A program made the position numbers and the translations under genes. Of a DNA stretch of 64,000 nt, positions 59,332 to 64,000 are shown in pieces. The stretch's first letter is position 1. Each line of letters begins with the position of its first letter. The stretch comes from Williamsia sp. DF01-3 (GTDB taxonomy: Bacteria > Actinomycetota > Actinomycetes > Mycobacteriales > Mycobacteriaceae). The notes beneath the pieces were generated by a model. That model was not told where the DNA came from. It was given only the letters and a program-made list of their open reading frames with translations, and ran no database searches. The stretch lies in contig NZ_JALKFS010000005.1 in NCBI RefSeq assembly GCF_023051145.1, positions 1,178,001-1,242,000 on the forward strand, given 5' to 3'.

Positions 59332-59781
59332 TTAGTCACCAACGCTGGGTCCTGCTCCGGGGCGCGTGGTGCCGCGGGCGGCATCGATGAGATCGACCGC
59401 GTCTGTGAGTGTTAGGCCGGAATGGGACTCGCGCAATTCCTTGACGGCGCGGACCCTGTCGGGGACGCTCTGAACGATCCGCTGCACGTCCTGGGTGGGA
59501 ACGTCGGTGGGCGACAGGTGGACTTTGGGTGGTGTGTGCCGAGTTCTCCATGTTGTCACTGCGGAATAGGCGTACCAGATGACCGCGACCACCCACAGGG
59601 CAGCAGTGAACCAGTTCCATGCCGACGCATCCGAGGTCACCGATTCGAGAACTGACGGACCGAACCCGACGAGAACAATCGAGCCAAGTAGATAGCGCCA
59701 TCGTTCGAGTTGGGCGATTCTGTCACTGTCGTACCACCGACGTCGCATCCCTCGATCGTCCCACGCGAATCCAGCCCCCAT
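59332..59781 (-). CDS. Small membrane protein with L7/L12-like C-terminal segment
   Basis: The 149-residue product has a short basic N-terminus, two membrane spans (YLLGSIVLVGFGPSVLE and WNWFTAALWVVAVIWYAYSAV) and a soluble C-terminal tail. The tail segment VRAVKELRESHSGLTLTDAVDLIDAAR resembles the ribosomal protein L7/L12 C-terminal helix-turn-helix motif seen in some regulatory domains. ATG 59781 is chosen because the longer in-frame start overlaps the next gene and lacks similarity. Confidence 0.55.
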   Translation of the reverse strand: MGAGFAWDDRGMRRRWYDSDRIAQLERWRYLLGSIVLVGFGPSVLESVTSDASAWNWFTAALWVVAVIWYAYSAVTTWRTRHTPPKVHLSPTDVPTQDVQRIVQSVPDRVRAVKELRESHSGLTLTDAVDLIDAARGTTRPGAGPSVGD

Positions 59782-59785
59782 GGTC

Positions 59786-60370
59786 TCAACGGTTGCGACG
59801 GCGGGCGACAAGTAGGTATGCGGCAACGGCAACAGCGAGGACTGAAGTCGCCACGGACGCAACCACCCACGGCAATCGTTCTGAGGATGTGTCGGCCTCA
59901 TCAGATGACGCCTGCGAGAGTCTCAATCCCGGGCCCGCGGACGTTGATGGATCCCATGACGCCGGCCCAGGCCGTCGTGAGAGAAAGGAGAAGCTGCCGG
60001 AAATGGGGTCCCCACCGGTCAGAACGGCTTTGTAGCGCACTTCGTAGCGGTCTGCCGGTGCTTGCGGTGACGACACGGGTGATGTCACGAACGGGCGGCT
60101 CATTGTCCGGCCGGATCGGGTGACCGAGCCACTGGGGTGCTGCAGGATGCCGGGCCCATCGACCGTCAGAAAGAAGACATCTGGGCCAATGTCCTTGGAA
60201 AAAGTAACCGCCACCTCTGAGGGGGCGACGTCGATCGTGGCGCCGTTGGCAGGCGTCGTCGACACCACCACGGGGTACGGGCCCGCGGCTGCCGCTCCGG
60301 TACAGCCGAGCGTCAACACAAGTAGCGCGACAGTTGCCCATGTCATGACACGCCTGGTCACGCGATCCAT
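59786..60370 (-). CDS. CopC-domain-like secreted membrane-anchored protein
   Basis: The 194-residue product has a signal-like N-terminus (VMTWATVALLVLTLGCTGAAAA), a CopC-like beta domain (VVVSTTPANGATIDVAPSEVAVTFSKDIG), and a C-terminal membrane span with basic tail (SVLAVAVAAYLLVARRRNR). CopC/YcnJ-type domains bind copper outside the cell, but the N-terminal His of canonical CopC is missing. Copper binding is therefore doubtful. It lies directly upstream of the membrane gene at 59332-59781 on the same strand, 4 bases apart. Confidence 0.65.
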   Translation of the reverse strand: MDRVTRRVMTWATVALLVLTLGCTGAAAAGPYPVVVSTTPANGATIDVAPSEVAVTFSKDIGPDVFFLTVDGPGILQHPSGSVTRSGRTMSRPFVTSPVSSPQAPADRYEVRYKAVLTGGDPISGSFSFLSRRPGPASWDPSTSAGPGLRLSQASSDEADTSSERLPWVVASVATSVLAVAVAAYLLVARRRNR

Positions 60371-60660
60371 CGGATATGTGCTGAACACGAAGGCATTTTG
60401 GCACACAGTGGGACGTCCGAGCAGGAGATCGACCCACGGTTTGTCGCGTTGACGGCCAAGACCAGACGCGTCATCAGCCTGGCCGCGCCCAGGACGTCGC
60501 AACTGCGATGGCGATCAGCGTGACAATCACACACGACATCTGAGGGCAAGGTCCATCGGACGTGCGACCTCATCCAACTCACTCATCACGCGTGTAGTGG
60601 ATGCGGGGCTGCTGTACGCGCTGATTAGTGGTCGAAGGAAACACATTCGTTCGCGTTGTG

Positions 60661-60710
60661 TTTCGTCGCTGGTGACGAAAATGATCAGCATTGGCCTCGG
60701 CGCGTATGTT
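60661..60710 (+). repeat. Dif-like element D (partial)
   Basis: TTTCGTCGCTGGTGACGAAA (60661-60680) is the first palindrome with one mismatch. The second palindrome and core are not recognisable beyond GGCGCGTATGTTGTCGCGG. It is about 185 bases before element E, with no gene between. Confidence 0.55.
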
Positions 60711-60845
60711 GTCGCGGTAGCTCTCGGCCGCCATCGGTACCGTCGCCACTGCGGCAGGGAGCGCGCGTTGTCACGGTTCCCACCTTCCCCGGGACTTAGC
60801 GTTCCGTTTGTCTGACCATGGCAAATCGGATGCGATCAATGATGC

Positions 60846-60911
60846 ATTTCGTCACTGGTGACGAATGGCGTTGCAGCACAATCAGTTACGCGATAATGTA
60901 CCTTATGTCGC
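60846..60911 (+). repeat. Dif-like element E
   Basis: TTCGTCACTGGTGACGAA (60846-60863), GTTGCAGCACAAT (near 60868-60880), and core 60884-60911 with left arm TTACGCGATAA, spacer TGTACC and right arm TTATGTCGCCC. One C is missing in the left arm relative to other copies. The right arm's TTATGT is the canonical XerD-type start. Confidence 0.8.
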
Positions 60912-60932
60912 CCCAGCCCAGAGTGCCTGGCG

Positions 60933-61337
60933 CTAACTGGGAGTGTCGTCGGCGACGTTTGTGGGCAAGCCCGTTCCGTATGGGTCGAGAACCGATGTCG
61001 TGCGGGCGCCCCAGCGTTCATGTGCCGACTGGCGGGACATCCCTGCTGCGCGGCCGATCACCGCCCATGTTGCACCCTGAACACGCAGAACAGTCACCGT
61101 CTCGAGACCGTCGAGTCCCGCTGCCAGCTGCACTCGTAATGAGACCAGCTGCCAGGCGATCGCCCGTTCGCCCAGCCTCTCCGTTGTCTGCTCGGCCTCC
61201 CATTCGGGGGTTCCCGGAAGTGGCCCCGTGCCGATTACGGCATCGGCGAACCGGCCCGATTCGATCGCTGCGCCGTCGATCACCGCACGAACGCCTCTGT
61301 CGATGTCGCATCGGCAAGCCTCCTCGATCAGAGACAC
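60933..61337 (-). CDS. Small helix-turn-helix protein
   Basis: The 134-residue product has a C-terminal helix-turn-helix-like segment (GATWAVIGRAAGMSRQSAHERWG, residues about 85-107), similar to proteins common in Gordonia and Rhodococcus. It is likely a transcriptional regulator. The start is GTG 61337 with AAAGGGG about 6 bases upstream. Two palindromes with GTCARG half-sites lie at 61351-61400 just upstream, so autoregulation is likely. Its stop is 22 bases from element E. Confidence 0.65.
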   Translation of the reverse strand: MSLIEEACRCDIDRGVRAVIDGAAIESGRFADAVIGTGPLPGTPEWEAEQTTERLGERAIAWQLVSLRVQLAAGLDGLETVTVLRVQGATWAVIGRAAGMSRQSAHERWGARTTSVLDPYGTGLPTNVADDTPS

Positions 61338-61350
61338 ATCAACCCCTTTC

Positions 61351-61400
61351 GTCAGGTATAGCCTGACGCTGGTTGTGAGTCTTGTCAAGCCTGGCCTGAC
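61351..61400 (-). promoter_or_regulatory. Two GTCARG palindromes and a -35 box upstream of the HTH gene
   Basis: GTCAGG-TATAG-CCTGAC (61351-61367) and GTCAAG-CCTGG-CCTGAC (61384-61400) lie upstream of the GTG at 61337. TTGACA on the minus strand (61383-61388) overlaps the second palindrome. The half-sites GTCAAG/GTCAGG are the same as in the right-hand palindrome of the dif-like elements. They are probable operators of the HTH protein. Confidence 0.6.
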
Positions 61401-61491
61401 GCAATGTGATGCGGCGTGATCTTGTTCAGCCGTTGCTGTTTCGTGTGCCTTCGGGGCGCTGTGCGATTGATTGGCCGAAGAGTAGGCCACG

Positions 61492-62043
61492 ATGGAGACC
61501 ATGATGCGTCGGACACTTGACTTCGGCACTCCACTGCCAGACGGCTGGAGGGAACTTACCAGTAGCGAAGACACCGCATACTGGGCGACCTTCACTGACA
61601 AGTTCGGCGAGTTGAGGCCAGGAGTAAACCCGGAAAGCTGGCCGGCGGTAGTCGAGTCGGTCCCATCGGTGACTTTCGATCTCGATGTTAGTGAGCCAGC
61701 GACTTGGGCAACGCAAATGGACGCGGTGAACGCCGAAGCTCTCCGGTGCTTCGTCACCAAGTTCACGGACGACACGGACTGGATCGTTCTGAACTGGCGA
61801 CACCCAGGATATGCACTCGATGTCGGCGTCCACGCGCTCACGCCTGACACTGAGTGGAGGGTGCCTGTTCATCCGGACGGGGACTACTACATTTTCACAC
61901 GGCCGGATCTCAGTGAAGGTACGTTCGGACATCCCTGGGAGCAGACGCTGTGTGTATTCGGACCAAGGCTGGTTGGAAGCTTGGGCCAAACGCTGGCAAC
62001 GTGGCTTCCGATTAAGCGCCGCGACGGCAAACCGCCCGCTTAG
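61492..62043 (+). CDS. DUF2716-like hypothetical protein
   Basis: The 183-residue soluble protein has a Trp/Asp-rich core (WATFTDKFGELRPGVN, SWPAVVESVPSVTFDLD) and ends with an acidic/aromatic segment, resembling DUF2716 family proteins. The link is by pattern and needs a profile check. It is divergent from the HTH gene. The ATG at 61492 has an in-frame Met two codons later (61501). Confidence 0.5.
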   Translation: METMMRRTLDFGTPLPDGWRELTSSEDTAYWATFTDKFGELRPGVNPESWPAVVESVPSVTFDLDVSEPATWATQMDAVNAEALRCFVTKFTDDTDWIVLNWRHPGYALDVGVHALTPDTEWRVPVHPDGDYYIFTRPDLSEGTFGHPWEQTLCVFGPRLVGSLGQTLATWLPIKRRDGKPPA

Positions 62044-62065
62044 AGGCGCAGGTGACGCCAGGCTA

Positions 62066-62132
62066 GGCGTCACTGGCAACGAAATATATTGCAGCGCAAT
62101 CGATAGCGCCGGTAAGATATCTTAAGTCAGTT
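62066..62132 (+). repeat. Dif-like element F
   Basis: CGTCACTGGCAACG (62068-62081; palindrome with two changes), ATTGCAGCGCAAT (62088-62100; perfect) and core 62105-62132 with left arm AGCGCCGGTAA, spacer GATATC and right arm TTAAGTCAGTT. The stop codon (62122-62124) of the minus-strand gene is inside the right arm. Confidence 0.75.
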
Positions 62133-62580
62133 GTCCGAGTGTTGCCACGACCTCGCGAGTGCGGGGGCGGGTCCAAACCAGGGTTCCTTCGGCGTTTTCA
62201 AGGCGTAGTAAGCCGCCGTCGTCATCATGTGGCCACGCTACGTTGGTGTGGCCCGCTGCATCCTGTGTCAGCTGGGTGAGCCACTGGGTGACCTCAGTGG
62301 GTGATTGTTCGATTCGCCATGTCGTGCCGCCGCCTAGGCCGCCGGTCGTCTTGTCGAGGTAGATCCAGACGTAGACCGTGGTGTATCCGTCCGAGTCGGG
62401 CTCCCGGGCGATCTCCCAGGCCACGCGTCGTGCTTTATTGCTGAATTGACGGAGGTCGAGATCATGGCAGATTGCGCGCAAGGCCTCGGCCCACACTCCG
62501 GTGACGACGTCTCCGTCAGCCGTTGGTGCGCGATCGTCGGGCGTCCATTCGACTAGAAGCGGTTCCATGTGGCCTGTCAT
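62122..62580 (-). CDS. Small hypothetical protein
   Basis: The 152-residue acidic soluble protein (N-terminal MEPLLVEWTPDDRAPT at 62568 or MTGHMEPLL at 62580) has a helical middle and a C-terminal strand-rich half (GLLRLENAEGTLVWTRPRTREVVATLGQLT). No family is recognised. The stop codon lies in the core of element F. An immunity-like role is possible but unproven. Confidence 0.5.
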   Translation of the reverse strand: MTGHMEPLLVEWTPDDRAPTADGDVVTGVWAEALRAICHDLDLRQFSNKARRVAWEIAREPDSDGYTTVYVWIYLDKTTGGLGGGTTWRIEQSPTEVTQWLTQLTQDAAGHTNVAWPHDDDGGLLRLENAEGTLVWTRPRTREVVATLGQLT

Positions 62581-62599
62581 CTATTGAATGTAGCGTGCT

Positions 62600-62669
62600 T
62601 AGATGGGTGTAATACGCGTATGTTTTTGTGGCACAGCATGTTAAGACGACAACGACAGCCACGTCGGAC
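62600..62669 (+). repeat. Dif-like element J (diverged)
   Basis: TTGTGGCACAGCATGTTAAGACG (62626 on) matches the middle of element B. The expected core position has AAGACGACAA-CGACAG-CCACGTCGGA (62642-62669), with CACGTC where others have TACGTC. It separates the two minus-strand genes at 62122 and 62705. Low similarity, so only the layout supports it. Confidence 0.45.
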
Positions 62670-62704
62670 TCGTTCCGGCGCTTCGGTGCGTGGCTTGCTG
62701 CTGT

Positions 62705-63163
62705 CTAATTGATGCGGACTAGTTCGGCTGTTGGGCAGTATCGCCATTGGCCGTTCTCGAGGACGAAATCAAACAGCGCGCGGGCTGGTTCTGACATCCC
62801 GGTGCGCACAACTGCGGTCAGGGTGCCTGAGCTTGCGCCTGTGACCTCAGGGTCGCCTCGACTGACGACCGAGATTGGAGAGAACGTCGCTCTGCTCGGT
62901 TGCGGCTCGTCGATGTGGTTTGCGCTCGAACAGAGGATGTCGGCGTAGGCGTTAGCGTCTCGAGTCTGTGAGATGGCAATGAGCCGGTCGAAGGCCGAGT
63001 TGACGCCGTTGACGATCTCCGCTGACGCAGTCGTCGACGGAGTCCTCGCCGGGGTGTGGCCATCATCGGTACAGCCACCAAGCGCGGCACAGGCTGCTAG
63101 GCCTACCGTTAGAACGGCGGCCAGCTGAGCTGGGTGGAATCCAGCCTGTATCTGAGCGCTCAT
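62705..63163 (-). CDS. Small predicted lipoprotein
   Basis: The 152-residue product has a signal with a lipobox (VGLAACAALGGC) and a soluble domain with a Cys pair (Cys near 77 and near the end), suggestive of a disulphide and of the DUF4878 type of mycobacterial lipoproteins. The last residues VRIN-stop lie on a segment that recurs at 44876-44895. It lies between elements J and G. Confidence 0.6.
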   Translation of the reverse strand: MSAQIQAGFHPAQLAAVLTVGLAACAALGGCTDDGHTPARTPSTTASAEIVNGVNSAFDRLIAISQTRDANAYADILCSSANHIDEPQPSRATFSPISVVSRGDPEVTGASSGTLTAVVRTGMSEPARALFDFVLENGQWRYCPTAELVRIN

Positions 63164-63244
63164 CTTCGAAGATTAACCCCGAGTAAATTGAGACGGCCCA
63201 CCGCGGCCGTGGGTGTTGCGCAACTCGGTGTGAATCCCGACTGT

Positions 63245-63313
63245 GTTTTGTCACTGGTGACGAAACACATTGCGCTCCAACAGGTCGCCGCCGAAAATCT
63301 ATACTACGTCAGC
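63245..63313 (+). repeat. Dif-like element G
   Basis: TTTTGTCACTGGTGACGAAA (63245-63264; one mismatch between arms). The second palindrome is decayed (ATTGCGCTCCAAC). Core 63286-63313: left arm GCCGCCGAAAA, spacer TCTATA, right arm CTACGTCAGCT. It lies after the lipoprotein gene's 5' end and before the gene at 63429. Confidence 0.7.
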
Positions 63314-63428
63314 TCGGTCACAGACAGTCGCCTCAGTAGAGAACCTTCGGACTCGACTTTGACCCTAGATCGGCACGATTATGTGGCTTCAGTCAGTCCG
63401 CACCGATCGCCGCCATCAGTGCAGCACA

Positions 63429-64000
63429 ATGGCACTCATGATGTCGTGGCGTCCTCCAGTCAACGAAGTACCCGTGCGCGTGACCTCGATTAGCGGGTTC
63501 ATCAACCGATCAGCCGACGTTGCGATCTGGCTCAATGAAACCCTGGTATATACCTCAGGCGTCGTATTCGCACTCGAAATCCGCAAACGCGTCGCCACCG
63601 GATTGCTCAATGTCACAGGCTTCGACCGCCCTTCCACAGATGAGCACGGCGGCCCATTGTTCGTTGGCTTCCACTGGTCTGACAACACCACATCGACAAA
63701 CCTGCCCGAAGCGCACAACAACGCCGGCGGACTGAACCAACTTCGAGCAGGTGGGACCCCCGCAAGTGTCCGGGCGACCTACGCGCTCGATCACCACCCG
63801 CCGGGCGGGCCGTTCACGATCGTGACCGCCTGGCCCCACCTCGACCTTCCCGAACACACGGTGACATTCGATGCAGCCGACATTGCGACTGCCGCCTTGT
63901 CCGTCGAGACACTTTGGGAACCAGTAAGTCTGCCGACAACGTCAACCCAACGCAGGCCACCGACCCGCGTGCGCGTAGTCCCACCCGCCGGCGGCTGGTT
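63429..64000 (+). CDS. Hypothetical protein, partial at window end
   Basis: From ATG 63429 the plus strand is open to the window edge (about 190 codons, no stop seen). The product (MALMMSWRPPVNEVPVRVTS start) is strand-rich and polar with Thr-Pro-rich end (PTTSTQRRPPTRVRVVPP), perhaps a secreted or phage-like structural protein. Codon use is C-ending like the local genes. No family is recognised; an alternative start is ATG 63438. Antisense readings are shadows. Confidence 0.55.
   Translation, partial: MALMMSWRPPVNEVPVRVTSISGFINRSADVAIWLNETLVYTSGVVFALEIRKRVATGLLNVTGFDRPSTDEHGGPLFVGFHWSDNTTSTNLPEAHNNAGGLNQLRAGGTPASVRATYALDHHPPGGPFTIVTAWPHLDLPEHTVTFDAADIATAALSVETLWEPVSLPTTSTQRRPPTRVRVVPPAGGW

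Noticed and set aside
60597-60815. A 72-residue plus-strand gene
   Set aside because: It runs across element D, lacks a ribosome-binding site and has no plausible product.
43845-63313. Reading the repeated elements as integron attC sites
   Set aside because: No RYYYAAC/GTTRRRY terminal boxes, no integron integrase gene in the window, and genes occur in both orientations. The ATAA-N6-TTATGT core fits Xer sites better.
46119-63313. Reading the repeated elements as promoters (TTGCAG and GATAAT as -35/-10)
   Set aside because: Spacing is plausible, but elements A, C, E, F and J point into the 3' ends of minus-strand genes, so they cannot be promoters for those genes. Kept only as an alternative for elements before plus-strand genes.
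1-64000. CRISPR arrays, tRNA and rRNA genes
   Set aside because: No regularly spaced identical 20-40 bp repeats with unique spacers, and no cloverleaf or rRNA-like sequence seen by eye.

Overview
The window is high-GC actinobacterial DNA, most likely from the Mycobacteriales and close to Gordonia (also possible: Rhodococcus, Dietzia or Mycobacterium relatives). The evidence is the C/G-ending codons, GTG and TTG starts, ATGA and GTGA stop/start overlaps, a DUF222/HNH gene, and a gene order matching Mycobacterium tuberculosis Rv0427c-Rv0438c. That order runs xthA, GNAT, def, DUF3263, LytR_C/VirR-like, sodC, GCS2-family ligase, AAA ATPase, pssA, psd, moeA. The name Gordonia is an inference; no 16S or other marker gene is present.

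Positions 1-42000 are a dense, mostly core chromosome. An ethanolamine block (permease, eutB, eutC; 380-3937) is inserted after xthA. The conserved def-sodC-ligase region follows (5186-9916). Next comes a seven-gene overlapping minus-strand operon for an Mrp-type Na+(K+)/H+ antiporter, ending in an ABC1/AarF kinase (9906-17723). Then come secreted proteins (lipoprotein, chorismate mutase), an HNH protein, the AAA-pssA-psd-moeA-M20 peptidase block (22284-28873), two acyl-CoA dehydrogenases with a divergent TetR regulator, and a Nit1C-type nitrogen-starvation cluster (33786-39265). The nitrilase-like member of that cluster has lost the catalytic cysteine. An ABC-F ATPase (40348-41946) closes the core part.

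Positions 42000-64000 are an accessory region: small hypothetical membrane, lipoprotein and immunity-like genes on both strands, pseudogenes, gene fragments, one intact IS256-family element with a perfect 8-bp target duplication, and a candidate nuclease gene. Its outstanding feature is a composite element of about 70-80 bp that I count up to 13 times, always in the same orientation, mostly separating blocks of one or two genes. Each good copy has a GTCACTGGTGAC palindrome, an ATTGCAGCGCAAT palindrome, and a 28-bp core laid out like a Xer/dif site (11-bp arm ending GATAA, 6-bp spacer, 11-bp arm beginning TTATGTC). In several copies the core runs into a GTCAAGT-AA-ACTTGAC palindrome. Two minus-strand genes have their stop codons inside an element. 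I read this as a cassette array built on dif-like sites; that mechanism is an inference.

Several otherwise conserved genes are broken by one-base shifts in short homopolymers (psd, the MSMEG_0567-type gene, a small HhH-like gene). This could be sequencing error or real decay, and it affects how those genes should be read. No tRNA, rRNA or CRISPR array was seen.
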